Below, piece by piece: positions 55,901 to 64,000 of a stretch of DNA of 64,000 bases (positions are counted from its first letter, which is position 1; every line of letters begins with the position of its first letter). Source of the DNA: Gimesia chilikensis (GTDB lineage Bacteria > Planctomycetota > Planctomycetia > Planctomycetales > Planctomycetaceae). The position numbers and the translations under genes were made by a program. Location of the stretch: positions 310,001 through 374,000 of the forward strand of contig NZ_CP036266.1 in assembly GCF_007744075.1 (NCBI RefSeq), in the 5' to 3' direction. The notes beneath the pieces were generated by a model. That model had not been told where the DNA came from, did no database searches, and saw nothing but the letters and a program-made list of their open reading frames with translations.

Positions 55901-56377
55901 ACGCGACAGAGTCCTCAGACGGTTCGCGAATATGCCTCCACAGCTCTGCAGCCGGCGATCCTGGCGAACGGCGTACTGGGGCAGCGGTTTACGCGTCTGT
56001 CGGATGACAGTTCCTTCACGGAACTGGCGCTGCAGGAGCAGTCGCTGGAAACTCTGATCAACGAAACGGTAATGAAAACACTCACACGCAAGCCGACGGC
56101 CGAAGAGCTCAAACTGTTCACGGAGCTGTTGCAACCCGGTTATGCAGAGCGGGTGAATTCCAGTGCCGAAATCGTGAGCCGCGAACGTCTGCCACGTAAC
56201 CTGGTAGGCTGGTCGAACCATCTGAGCCCGCGGGCGAATGAAATCAAGGTGGAGCTGGAGGCCGCGGTGAAGAAAGGTGATCCGCCAACGCAGCGTCTGA
56301 ATGACGACTGGCGGAACCGTTACGAAGATATGCTCTGGTCGTTGTTGAATTCGCCCGAATTTATCTTTGTCCCTTAA
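52943..56377 (+). CDS. Secreted LamG / PA14-like / DUF1549 / DUF1553 protein, copy 2
   Basis: A 1144-residue paralogue of the preceding gene with the same domain order: signal peptide (LCLLSLSLVLPLFASPAHA), LamG (SITVEAWINLNSTDAG), PA14-like (RARNGSRLYIDDKLVAET), DUF1549 with CARCH, and DUF1553 (VLVNRVWKRYLGHGLVEPVDDWD). The DUF1549 segment is almost unchanged from copy 1, while LamG and tail regions carry many substitutions. That is consistent with divergent ligand recognition on a conserved core, or with gene conversion in the centre. The DUF1501 gene follows in the same direction after 65 nt. Confidence 0.88.
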   Translation: MNHLAYIKRSLCLLSLSLVLPLFASPAHAEKEKPAKAKPTSYREMILSNQPTLYWNFEASLPEGYPSVAADKKQPLKALVHGQSPKSAAGPRPSEFPLFDNKNNAAQFKAGAGYLRVVDPGEKSPLDFTAGDSITVEAWINLNSTDAGRHYYIIGKGRTNRKGVARDNQNYALRVTGSEISFLFRGKPDKKDVKPDYHRWTSTGAGISAHNWHHVAVTYTFGKKKSLNAYVDGQSVKGKWDMGGDTTYAPVVDNDEVWIGSSMGGSARSSFDGLMDELAVYRKVLPAKEITAHFKYVTPKPTIDWTSVPSDRVQVDIYEGIPNKKSWQFRPPRLAETFTQPHFTLIEIPNRYSEKGVKVDRPDPFLVRAMCNLTLPKGKKRILVRARNGSRLYIDDKLVAETAFHNISGSAHGTVFDVDLSLAPNIRPLHRGDHEKVIEYTGDGKPHRVRFEMIVGGSRHRPDFGETAVFIGDPGKDFQLLTPSDKVVMLTDEDWLPFARQYRYDQIAINAERRQAASKKEAEYWDWRHKLAKEEVLKQPQVKVPAAAKGLRANNAIDHFINQRLSKENAKQSAPLSDLAFLRRLSLDTTGTIPAPELVKEYLAQKPENRRSFAIERLLNDPAWADNWVGYWQDVLAENPNIVNPTLNNTGPFRWWIHESFYDNKPFDRFLTELVMMEGSKYFGGPAGFEMASQNDAPMAAKAHIIGQAFLGLNMKCARCHDAPFHDFKQRDLFSLAAMLKRSPQGVPKTSSIPGFDPKSNSMLVSVTLLPGENVTPEWTFEELVKPGKFPANYLRSEKDTREKLAAIITSPQNDRFANVLVNRVWKRYLGHGLVEPVDDWDGQDPSHPELLKYLSQQFVLNGYDMKQLARMIFESDLYQREASTDLTTVQGLFDTTYNFSSPVLRRMEAEQIVDSLFAVCGKPLDAGRMCIDIDGSRDYHSSLDLGTPRRAWQFTSPSNERDRPSLALPFGQPFITLMKTFGWRDTRQSPQTVREYASTALQPAILANGVLGQRFTRLSDDSSFTELALQEQSLETLINETVMKTLTRKPTAEELKLFTELLQPGYAERVNSSAEIVSRERLPRNLVGWSNHLSPRANEIKVELEAAVKKGDPPTQRLNDDWRNRYEDMLWSLLNSPEFIFVP

Positions 56378-56442
56378 CGACTACTGCTGATTAGAACGAT
56401 AAACGAATAACACGCTTTGATCTTTTCAATAAAGAGTGAATC

Positions 56443-57783
56443 ATGAACGAATTTCAGTCAACACGTCGCGATTTCTTAAGACAGGCTTCCGCCACCGGTC
56501 TGGCGGCTTCCGCTCTGGGAACTTCCTGGCAGCAGTTACTGGCCTCGGAAAAACATGGTACGAAACCGCACGGTTCCAAAAAACTGGCGATGCCCGTCGG
56601 TAAAGCGGAACACTGCATCATGATCTGGCTGGGCGGTGGTTCCTGCCATATCGATACCTGGGATCCCAAACGCAAAGGCGATCCGAAGGCCAAGAAAGCG
56701 GGTTCCTATTACGACCCGATTCCGACCGCCATCAAAGGGACCGAGGTCTGTGAGCATCTTTCCAAGTGTGCTCCCATTCTGGACCGGTTCAACATTGTCC
56801 GCAGTGTGCACCATGAAGTGATCGACGAGCACGCTGCTGCCACCAACCGGATGCACACGGGGCGTCCCACAACCGGAACGATTACCTATCCGTCTGTCGG
56901 GTCTGTCGTCGCTCATCAGCGCGGAGCCGTCAGTGATATCGCTCCCGCTTATGTGCTCATCGGTTATCCTAACGTGACCCGTGGCCCCGGCTTCCTGGGC
57001 AGCAAGGCCGGTTATGTCTATCTGACTGACACAAACGCCGGCCCCAGCGGTTTCACCCGTTCTTCACGTGTGAACCAGAGTCGTCAGGATCGTCGTGAAC
57101 GGCTCCTGACTAAGATGCGAGCCGATTACCGTCAGAAGAGCATTGGCGGACAGACGATTCAGGACTACGATCAATCTGTGGCAGAAGCACTTCGCCTGTC
57201 CGGTCCTGAATTCATGAAGGTCTTCCAGCTGGACAACGAAAAGAGCGACCTGCGGAATTCGTACGGCGGCGAATTCGGTCAGCGGTGTCTGCTCTCGCGT
57301 CGTCTGATTCAGTCCGGCGTGCGTTTCATCGAAGTCTCTCACAACCTCAACTTTGTGAATGGGACCGGCTGGGATACACACAATGACGGGCAGCTGAATC
57401 AGCATCTGCTGATCAAGGAACTCGATTCCGCACTGTCAGCTTTGGTGCTGGACCTCGAACAGCACAAGCTGCTCGACAAAACACTGATTGTCGTGGCTTC
57501 CGAGTTCGGTCGTCCGGCCCGCTTCGATTCGGGCGGAGGACGCGGTCACCAGTCGAAAGCTTTCAGTGTTGTGCTGGCCGGCGGTGGTCTGAAGAACGGG
57601 ATGACCATTGGCGAAACCAACGAACTGGGCGAAGAAATCGTTTCCCGCCCTGTCTCCGTACCCGATCTGCACGCGACAATTTACGCCAGCCTGGGCATTG
57701 ATCCTTCTGAAGAACTCTACGCAGGCGACCGTCCGGTGCCGATCACCGACATGGGCGATCCTGTACGCGAGCTGTTCGGTTAA
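56443..57783 (+). CDS. DUF1501 protein with Tat signal
   Basis: A 446-residue protein with a twin-arginine signal ([21 protein letters not shown]) that would export it folded. The DUF1501 body shows an alkaline-phosphatase/sulfatase-superfamily-like layout: [21 protein letters not shown] near the N-terminus, WDTHNDG in the middle and [20 protein letters not shown] with DMGDP near the end. DUF1501 proteins accompany DUF1549/1553 proteins across planctomycetes. The catalytic activity is unproven. It follows the duplicated genes by 65 nt and ends at a strong terminator, so it closes this transcription unit. Confidence 0.92.
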   Translation: MNEFQSTRRDFLRQASATGLAASALGTSWQQLLASEKHGTKPHGSKKLAMPVGKAEHCIMIWLGGGSCHIDTWDPKRKGDPKAKKAGSYYDPIPTAIKGTEVCEHLSKCAPILDRFNIVRSVHHEVIDEHAAATNRMHTGRPTTGTITYPSVGSVVAHQRGAVSDIAPAYVLIGYPNVTRGPGFLGSKAGYVYLTDTNAGPSGFTRSSRVNQSRQDRRERLLTKMRADYRQKSIGGQTIQDYDQSVAEALRLSGPEFMKVFQLDNEKSDLRNSYGGEFGQRCLLSRRLIQSGVRFIEVSHNLNFVNGTGWDTHNDGQLNQHLLIKELDSALSALVLDLEQHKLLDKTLIVVASEFGRPARFDSGGGRGHQSKAFSVVLAGGGLKNGMTIGETNELGEEIVSRPVSVPDLHATIYASLGIDPSEELYAGDRPVPITDMGDPVRELFG

Positions 57784-57810
57784 GCGTCAGCTGGCTTGAA
57801 AACAGTAACA

Positions 57811-57849
57811 GCGAGTTGTCACCCAAGGGATGGCAACTCGCTTTTTTTT
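57811..57849 (+). terminator. Rho-independent terminator after the DUF1501 gene
   Basis: A 10-bp stem (GCGAGTTGTC, 57811-57820, with 57832-57841, one G-T pair) followed by eight T residues. Confidence 0.85.
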
Positions 57850-57887
57850 GTACATGAGAAATGAATTATGACAGCAGACTGATCAGT

Positions 57888-59237
57888 TCATTTTTCCACA
57901 GTGATTTTCGCAGCTGGTAATGCCTGTTTGAGAAGGTTCAGATTGGTGTCTGTGATGTCGGTTCGAATTAAGCGTATCTCTTTCAGCGTTTTCATTTCTG
58001 ATAGTCGATTCACCCCTGCATCAGTAAACGGGACATCAAAAATCCAGAGTATTTTCAAACTGTCGAAGTACTGCAACGTGTTCAAGATTGCCTGTTCAGA
58101 GTTTGACGGACTTCCCAGCAATAGTTCCTGTAGTTCGGGAAACGCCTGGAGTTGATCTAAGCTGGCATCGTCAATTTCTGTCAGATGAATCTGAAGTGTG
58201 ATCAGCTTATTCAAGGTTGATAAGCCGTCTAATGCCTGACCCGTGATTGAAGTTTCAGCAAGCGAGAGCCGGGTTAATTTCGGGTATTGTACGATATCTT
58301 TGATGATTTCATCATTCAGGCTGCGGTTATTATTGAGGTACAAAGCATTCAGCTGGAATTGATCATTTAATGCTGCGATTCCCTGACTGGTGATTTTTGT
58401 GTCAGCCAGATAGAGGTTTTGCAGATCGTCAAACTGATTGATGGTTGCGATACTCTTGTTCGTGATCGGATTCGCATTGAGCAAAATCGACTGCACGGAA
58501 GTCAGTGGTAAAATATTGGGAAGTGTTGCATCTGTGACTTCACACTTGCTGAGAATGATGGTGGTGACTTCAAAGGGTTCTGATGGTAAGTCTGTGACGC
58601 GTTCTATGGTTTGACCATTGCTTGTTCTGATTCCCCCACCTACTGAAAAAATCCACTCAATTGCTGCTGCTTTAGTAGTTGCGCTGGGCACTGGTTGCGG
58701 GGGCGTGGTCGGGCTGTCTGTTTTGACGGTGGGCGTTTCAGGCGTTTGGGGTTGGTGCTCTGCGTTGATTGGTTGCGCTCGCAGGACTTTCTTTTCCTCT
58801 TCGGAGCGTGGTTTCTGGTAGGCAAACCACGCCATGATGAGAAAACCTACCAGAATGACGGACGTAATAGCCAGATAACGCTCCAGCAGCCCACTACCTT
58901 CTCCCGCTGGCTGATTGGAATCGGGATCGAGATTGTGTCCACTCTGATTACGTTTCTGTTTACGGACAGCCCGCGTGACCTGCTGATCATATACTTCGCG
59001 GAGTTCGGGACTCAGCAGGGTCAATTCCGCTTCATCGATTTCATACAGGAGTTGATTTGCAACTTTACGATGTGGACCGTGAAGATTCTCTTCGATGATA
59101 GATCGTTGCCTTTGTGCGGCTGTTTCGATAACTTCGCGATCCGTTTCTTTCGTGGAAATCCCCAGGAGCTGGTAGTAATGTGGTGGTTGTTGTTCCGGGG
59201 GGATTCCCAGCCATTTATGATATGCGTCGAAAGACAT
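57888..59237 (-). CDS. J-domain-like/leucine-rich-repeat membrane protein
   Basis: A 449-residue protein. The N-terminus (about residues 1-90, YHKWLGIPPEQQPPHYYQLLGI, then LLSPELREVYDQQV) is a degenerate J-domain-like module common in planctomycete proteins; the HPD tripeptide needed to stimulate Hsp70 is absent. One membrane helix (about 122-142, AITSVILVGFLIMAWFAYQ) is followed by a Pro/Thr-rich linker and a leucine-rich-repeat domain (about 205-445, for example LQNLYLADTKITSQGIAALND). Topology suggests a cytosolic N-terminus and exported LRR sensor or binding domain. No kinase domain follows, unlike many planctomycete relatives. Confidence 0.75.
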   Translation of the reverse strand: MSFDAYHKWLGIPPEQQPPHYYQLLGISTKETDREVIETAAQRQRSIIEENLHGPHRKVANQLLYEIDEAELTLLSPELREVYDQQVTRAVRKQKRNQSGHNLDPDSNQPAGEGSGLLERYLAITSVILVGFLIMAWFAYQKPRSEEEKKVLRAQPINAEHQPQTPETPTVKTDSPTTPPQPVPSATTKAAAIEWIFSVGGGIRTSNGQTIERVTDLPSEPFEVTTIILSKCEVTDATLPNILPLTSVQSILLNANPITNKSIATINQFDDLQNLYLADTKITSQGIAALNDQFQLNALYLNNNRSLNDEIIKDIVQYPKLTRLSLAETSITGQALDGLSTLNKLITLQIHLTEIDDASLDQLQAFPELQELLLGSPSNSEQAILNTLQYFDSLKILWIFDVPFTDAGVNRLSEMKTLKEIRLIRTDITDTNLNLLKQALPAAKITVEK

Positions 59238-59527
59238 GCGAAAGACCTGAAGAGTAAGTATTAATCAACTGGAAGTGTTTATCTTCTTATTTCGGGGCGG
59301 GTGAGTAGGCTGACCAGGCAACTGTTCATATGTTGTTGTCGGATTGTAAGGCTGCTTACAGGGAGAGTCAATAAGGAGTGAATCAATCGACCGTACCTCA
59401 ACAGATTCCACCTCTTGAGTCAGATTCAAGACGAAAACTCATTTGAGACAGACTGGAATTCAGGAAGTAGAAGTGTATCCTTGGGGCAGGAGCATTAACC
59501 GCTGGAATTCCATAGAAGGTCTGTTGC

Positions 59528-62500
59528 ATGTCTACCCGGCCCACTCACCATTACCTGATCGTCGTGGCTGTGATTCTGTTTATCGGAATCCTGGCTTTGT
59601 TTCTGACCCTCCAGCCGGGAGGTGGTCCGGTGGGAAGTGGACCCATTTCATACGACGAAGCGCAGCAACTCTTGCGGCTCAAAAATGAGGGGATCGCTTA
59701 CCTCGAAAACGAGCGTTACGCCGAGAGTGACCCCCTGCTGGAGCGGCTGACCGAAGAACTGCCTGGCGATGTGATCGGCTTTCAGAATCTGACGATCTGT
59801 CGGCTGCTGCAACTGACTCCCGAAAAACTGGTCGATCATCAGTCGGGGAAACAGCTGGCTGACCAGGCGCAGGCAACGGTAGCGCAGTTGATCAAGATTG
59901 CTCCTGAATCGAGTGCCAGCTATGTCCTTTCAGCCCGCATTCAACTGGCGCTGGGAAATGAGCCCAAGGCGGAAGAGGCATTGCAACAGGCGCTGGAAAA
60001 AAGTCCCGAGTCTGCAGCGATCTGGTTTGAGTTGTCCCAGTTGCAGAAACAGAACGTGAAGCCCGAGCAACAGGCGCTGGCGAATGCGTCTTTGAAGCGT
60101 GCGTGGGAACTGCAGCCGGACAACCTGTTTCTGGCGATCGATTATCTGCAGGTCGCCGCTGTGGAGAAGTCAGAGCAGGCGAAAGCCGTCTTCGAACAGG
60201 TCAAACAGCTGGCTGCGCCGCTGGCGGAAAGCGTGAAAGATCATACCCGGCTGGATTTGAATGAGGTCATCAAGGCGTCTCTGCAGGCGATCACAGACGG
60301 GAAATGGAATCTCGTCACCCGTAATGCCCGCGTGCTCAGAAATGTGTTAATCGCCGAGGATCTGGTCAAAAGCGATCGCCGTCGGGTTGAACAGAATCCG
60401 CTTGAATTTGTGATCCCCGATTTTCCGCCTGCTTTTTATGCGGCTGTCGAGTGGCCCGCTCAGGAGAAACCGCTGTCGGTGAAGTTTGCCGAACCCCGGG
60501 CGATTGAGTTCAATGAAGACGTGTCGGCTGACATCAGGGATCTCAAGATCGCGGATTTCGACCTCGATGGTAAACCCGATCTGATCCTGCTGACGGCGGA
60601 GCGGGTGCAGGTATTTCAACAGGGAGAGGACGGCCGCTGGTCAGTGATGACCTCTGCAGCAGCGGAGGGGGGCTTCCGTGAAATTCATGCCGTCGATCTG
60701 GATGGCGATGTGCAGCAGTTCGCTCCATCGCCGGCTGGTGAGAAAAAAGAGGAGCCCCAGACAATCGCCGCTATCTCGCCGGCCCGGGATGCCGATCTCG
60801 ATCTGGTGCTGGTAGGAAAAGCCGGGATTCGCGTCCTGGAAAATCAGGTAGATGATAAAAAAGGAATACGAAAACTGGTTCACCGACCGCAGGCCGATTC
60901 CCTGGATACATTGTCCGATGTGCTGACGGTGAATTTTTCTGACCTGGATCACGATGGCGATCTGGACCTGGTTGCTTCAACCGGGATGGGGATTTCGCTC
61001 TGGTCGAATCGGGGGAATCTGTCATTTCAGGATATCAGTACCAATTCCCAGCTGCCGCCTGCGGATCTGGCGGCAACTTCGATTGTGCGCGTGGACTGGG
61101 ACCGCGATGTCGATCTGGATCTGATTCTCTGCAGCAGAACGACCCGGCAGGCAGGATACCTCGAAAACCTGCGACATGGTCGCTTTCGCTGGCGGACATT
61201 TTCCCAAGTTGAATCAGAGAACGGCCCCACGGCCAATCAGTTTGAAGAGTGCGTACTGACCGACTTTGACCGGAACGGTTCCTGGGATCTGGTGGGCTTG
61301 CAGCGTCAGGCTCTGGTGCTGGCGGGAACCCGGTTGCTGGGGACAGGAGAAGTGCAGGTTGATTCGGTACAGCAGATCCGGGAGATGAAACTGCCTGATA
61401 TTCAGGGCACCCTATTACAGACAGGAGATCTGAATAATGATGGCGTGCTGGATGTGCTGGCGTCAGGCGGAAACGGCTTACAGTTGTTGTTAGGGACGGC
61501 CGAGCATCGAACCGAACAGACCGCTTATGTGACCGACGAAGCGATTATCAGTGCGGAGCCGATCCAACTGTTCCGCGTAGCGGATCTGAACCAGGATGGC
61601 AGCCTGGATGTGATTACTGTTGAAGCAGGGGAAGTGATGTTCCTGCAGAATCAGGGGAACGATAATCACTGGATCGATGTCTCACTCCGTGCGGAGCAGG
61701 TCAAAGGGGAGGTGAAGTCCGCCAGTGGTCGCGTTAATCATTATGGTGTGGGCAGTCTGGTGGAACTCCGCAGCGGTGCGATTTATCAACCGCAGATTGT
61801 GGCGGGACAGTCGACGCATTTCGGACTGGGAAAACAGTCGGTCGCGGAGGCGATCCGTGTGTTGTGGACGAATGGGATTCCAGTCAACATCATTAATGCG
61901 AAAACTGATCAGCGGTTTTACGAGAAGCAGACCCTGATGGGGTCCTGTCCCTATCTTTATACCTGGGACGGAGAGCAGTTCACGTTTTATACAGATCTGT
62001 TGTGGGCGGCGCCGATTGGCTTGCAGTTCGGAAAAGGGATCGTGGCTCCGAGTCGTGACTGGGAATTTCTCAAGATTGAGGGCGACCGGCTTCAGGAGAA
62101 AGAGGGTTACTATGAACTGCGGATTACGGAAGAGCTCTGGGAGGCGGGTTACTTCGACCTGATTGAACTGACGGCCGTCGATCATCCGGCGGAGGTGGAG
62201 ATCTTTTCCAATGAAAAGGTGGGGCCACCCGATCTGGCTGCATTCAAGATTCATGCGGCGCGCGAAACACAAACACCGGTCGGGGCCGTCAATCATCGCG
62301 GACGGGATGTCCTGCCGGAGATACGAGACGTAGATGACGTGTATGCGAAGACGTTCGACGAAAAGCACCGTCAGGGTTTAACCGAAGTGCATACGCTCGA
62401 ACTGGATTTGAATACCGCAGCGGTGAAGCAAGCGAAAACGCCACGCATCAAGCTGTTCCTGACAGGCTGGCTGTATCCAACGGACACGGGGATTAACCTG

Positions 62501-63235
62501 GCGCTCGATGAGAATCCTGCGCTGCCTTCGCCACGACCTCCATCACTGGCAGTGCCGGATAACAGCGGTGGCTGGAAAACGATCCAGCCGTTTATGGGTT
62601 TTCCGGGTGGCAAGACGAAAACGATTGTTGTGGACCTGGCAGATCAGTTTCTGACGGATGACTATCGCGTACGGATTGAAACCAACATGGAATTCTACTG
62701 GGACCAGATCTTTTTCACGGTCGACGAGAGTCCGGCTGAGTTCATGACACACGTCTGTCCCCTCGAAACTGTGGACTTACAGCACCGGGGTTTTTCAACG
62801 CCGATCATCCACCCGGGGAATGGTCCCGAGCGGTACGATTATCAGAAGCTCACTGAGCAGATTCAGTGGCCGCCGATGCAGGGGGGCTTTACCCGTTATG
62901 GGGATGTGAAACCGCTTGTGGAAAAAGCAGACAACCGACTGGTGATTCTCGGGGCCGGTGATGAGATGCGGCTGCGATTTCGCGTTCCCGCTGGTCCCCC
63001 GCGTCCGGGCTGGAAGCGGGACTTCATTCTGCATAATGTGGGTTGGGACAAGGATGCGAACCTGCATACGATTCTGGGCCAAGCGGTGGAACCGCTGCCA
63101 TTCCGGGAGATGCGCAGCTATCCGTATCCGACCGAGGAATATCCTGAGGGATCTGTACTCAAGTCTGATCGGGAGCAGTACCATACCCGTCGGCAGGACA
63201 GTGCCGCTTTCTGGAAACACTTGTCCCGTCCCTGA
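59528..63235 (+). CDS. Giant TPR / FG-GAP / ASPIC-UnbV protein
   Basis: A 1235-residue membrane-anchored or secreted protein. The N-terminal hydrophobic helix (YLIVVAVILFIGILALFLTL) is followed by TPR-like helices (about residues 45-220), FG-GAP repeats (about 325-700, for example IADFDLDGKPDLILL, DLDHDGDLDLVAS and DLNQDGSLDVITV), an ASPIC/UnbV-type unit (about 735-790, GSLVELRSGAIYQPQIVAGQ), and a further conserved-looking domain to the end (LYTWDGEQFTFYTDLLWAAP and DFILHNVGWDKDANLHT). GAAGG precedes the ATG. FG-GAP plus UnbV plus TPR is a CRTAC1/UnbV-like architecture known from planctomycetes, with unknown function. Confidence 0.82.
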   Translation: MSTRPTHHYLIVVAVILFIGILALFLTLQPGGGPVGSGPISYDEAQQLLRLKNEGIAYLENERYAESDPLLERLTEELPGDVIGFQNLTICRLLQLTPEKLVDHQSGKQLADQAQATVAQLIKIAPESSASYVLSARIQLALGNEPKAEEALQQALEKSPESAAIWFELSQLQKQNVKPEQQALANASLKRAWELQPDNLFLAIDYLQVAAVEKSEQAKAVFEQVKQLAAPLAESVKDHTRLDLNEVIKASLQAITDGKWNLVTRNARVLRNVLIAEDLVKSDRRRVEQNPLEFVIPDFPPAFYAAVEWPAQEKPLSVKFAEPRAIEFNEDVSADIRDLKIADFDLDGKPDLILLTAERVQVFQQGEDGRWSVMTSAAAEGGFREIHAVDLDGDVQQFAPSPAGEKKEEPQTIAAISPARDADLDLVLVGKAGIRVLENQVDDKKGIRKLVHRPQADSLDTLSDVLTVNFSDLDHDGDLDLVASTGMGISLWSNRGNLSFQDISTNSQLPPADLAATSIVRVDWDRDVDLDLILCSRTTRQAGYLENLRHGRFRWRTFSQVESENGPTANQFEECVLTDFDRNGSWDLVGLQRQALVLAGTRLLGTGEVQVDSVQQIREMKLPDIQGTLLQTGDLNNDGVLDVLASGGNGLQLLLGTAEHRTEQTAYVTDEAIISAEPIQLFRVADLNQDGSLDVITVEAGEVMFLQNQGNDNHWIDVSLRAEQVKGEVKSASGRVNHYGVGSLVELRSGAIYQPQIVAGQSTHFGLGKQSVAEAIRVLWTNGIPVNIINAKTDQRFYEKQTLMGSCPYLYTWDGEQFTFYTDLLWAAPIGLQFGKGIVAPSRDWEFLKIEGDRLQEKEGYYELRITEELWEAGYFDLIELTAVDHPAEVEIFSNEKVGPPDLAAFKIHAARETQTPVGAVNHRGRDVLPEIRDVDDVYAKTFDEKHRQGLTEVHTLELDLNTAAVKQAKTPRIKLFLTGWLYPTDTGINLALDENPALPSPRPPSLAVPDNSGGWKTIQPFMGFPGGKTKTIVVDLADQFLTDDYRVRIETNMEFYWDQIFFTVDESPAEFMTHVCPLETVDLQHRGFSTPIIHPGNGPERYDYQKLTEQIQWPPMQGGFTRYGDVKPLVEKADNRLVILGAGDEMRLRFRVPAGPPRPGWKRDFILHNVGWDKDANLHTILGQAVEPLPFREMRSYPYPTEEYPEGSVLKSDREQYHTRRQDSAAFWKHLSRP

Positions 63236-63318
63236 AGTTTTCAGAAGTGCATTTGCCCGCGGCCTGCGGTAAGATACGAACTGAACTTCATTTTTATTCA
63301 AGCAGGTATTGATTCACG

Positions 63319-64000
63319 ATGCAGATTTTCGTTCAGACGTTTTCCTTACTACTGCTGTTACTGGTCTCCACTCACGCTGGTCTCGCAGCAGAGATGTCAT
63401 ATCCACTCTCCGTTGTCGCAGCTGAGAAAGGTCCCGTTTATGTCGCGGACCGCAAGCTGCCTGGTATCTGGAGTATTCAGGACGGGAAAGTCAGCGAATT
63501 TTTCAAAGGCTCCAAGGTGTTTCGGACACCGCTGAATGCGGTGCGGTGCGTGACCCTGGATGACCAGGGACGTGTGCTGGCAGGCGATTCCTCGACACGC
63601 GAAGTCTACCGGTTTGCTAAAGCGGACGCAAAGCCCGAAGCCCTCACTAAAGGGGGAATTGGTATCCCGATGGACGTAGTGGTGACCAAAGCCGGCGACC
63701 TGCTGGTCTCCGACCTGGAACTGCATCGAATCTGGAAGGTGCCTGCAGCAGGTGGTAAGCCGACGCTGTTTGCGGAAGTCAGTGCACCGCGAGGCCTGGC
63801 TCTGGATCAGGAAGAGAACCTGTGGGTTGTTTCAGGAACAGCAGACCAGTTGCTGAAAGTGACTCCGGATGGGAAAGTCAGCATCGTCGTGAAAGGGCGC
63901 CCGTTCAATTTTCCTCACGATGTCGTCGTTCTGGATGATGGCACAGCCGTAGTCAGCGATGGTTACGAAAAGGCGCTCTGGAAAGTGACGCCCGATGGCA
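63319..64000 (+). CDS. Secreted SMP-30/NHL-type beta-propeller protein (3' end outside window)
   Basis: An open frame from the ATG at 63319 runs uninterrupted to the window edge (227 codons). It begins with a signal peptide (QIFVQTFSLLLLLLVSTHAGLAAE) and continues with repeating propeller strands such as GPVYVADRKLPGIWSI, GDLLVSDLELHRIWKVPAAGG, ENLWVVSGTADQLLKVTPDGK and GTAVVSDGYEKALWKVTPDG. This is the SMP-30/gluconolactonase or NHL-like propeller pattern. Catalytic metal ligands cannot be checked because the gene is incomplete. It is the third type of exported propeller in the window. Confidence 0.8.
   Translation, partial: MQIFVQTFSLLLLLLVSTHAGLAAEMSYPLSVVAAEKGPVYVADRKLPGIWSIQDGKVSEFFKGSKVFRTPLNAVRCVTLDDQGRVLAGDSSTREVYRFAKADAKPEALTKGGIGIPMDVVVTKAGDLLVSDLELHRIWKVPAAGGKPTLFAEVSAPRGLALDQEENLWVVSGTADQLLKVTPDGKVSIVVKGRPFNFPHDVVVLDDGTAVVSDGYEKALWKVTPDG

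Larger units (their letters stand above)
49098..56377 (+). repeat. Tandem gene duplication (two ~3.4-kb genes plus upstream block)
   Basis: Two adjacent direct copies, 49098-52679 and 52737-56377, share the upstream control block and nearly the whole coding sequence. Protein identity is near-complete in the DUF1549 part (about residues 545-830) with mostly synonymous DNA changes there. The N-terminal LamG and C-terminal portions are more diverged. Confidence 0.85.

Overview
The window looks like chromosome from a planctomycete, probably a Gimesia/Planctomyces-type marine lineage. This is inferred from family content: a DUF1559 pseudopilin-like protein, tandem DUF1549/DUF1553 proteins with a DUF1501 partner, a Rhodopirellula/Verrucomicrobium-type ECF sigma factor with a FecR-like anti-sigma partner, SHD1-repeat and J-like/LRR proteins, and many secreted propeller (NHL, FG-GAP) proteins. 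I saw no rRNA, tRNA, CRISPR array, transposase or phage gene.

Layout. 0.4-2.8 kb: an SPFH-GYF protein and a family-4 glycosyltransferase. 2.8-6.4 kb (minus): a coupled run of DUF1559 protein, small lipoprotein, NHL propeller and FG-GAP propeller, with two TAATG stop/start overlaps. 6.5-13.9 kb: a small membrane protein, Nif3-like protein, LysS, a LolCE/LolD-type ABC transporter, IlvE and a secreted TRASH-domain protein. 13.9-14.7 kb (minus): two small lipoproteins. 15.1-15.9 kb: two tandem pilin-like genes behind a very good sigma-54 promoter match, closed by a strong terminator.

16.0-28.2 kb (all minus) is a flagellar-filament locus: flagellin, then a four-gene cassette (TPR/O-GlcNAc-transferase fused to a sugar-type C-methyltransferase, sulfotransferase, PhyH dioxygenase, TylF-type methyltransferase), then a very large FliD cap protein with four ~114-residue repeats, and FliS. 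Upstream of each of the three transcription units there is an NCCGATA element resembling the sigma-28 -10 box. The cassette is best read as a flagellin glycan synthesis and decoration system, and it is the most interesting part of the window. A 1.3-kb stretch with no convincing gene follows flagellin.

29.5-49 kb is mostly housekeeping and secreted proteins: cysteine desulfurase, MoxR ATPase, PolB-like exonuclease, a HEAT/TPR protein, aldose epimerase, YqgE, SHD1/zinc-ribbon protein, ThiC, and a PfkB (adenosine) kinase 1 nt from an NCS2-type permease. 47.0-57.8 kb joins an ECF sigma/FecR pair, divergently, to two tandem copies of a ~1145-residue LamG-PA14-like-DUF1549-DUF1553 protein and a Tat-exported DUF1501 protein. 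Both copies carry the same upstream block with identical internal spacing, which suggests co-regulation, possibly by the adjacent sigma factor. 57.9-64 kb: a J-like/LRR membrane protein, a giant TPR/FG-GAP/UnbV protein and the 5' part of a secreted SMP-30/NHL-type propeller cut by the window edge.

All functional calls come from motif and family recognition by eye; no database search was run.
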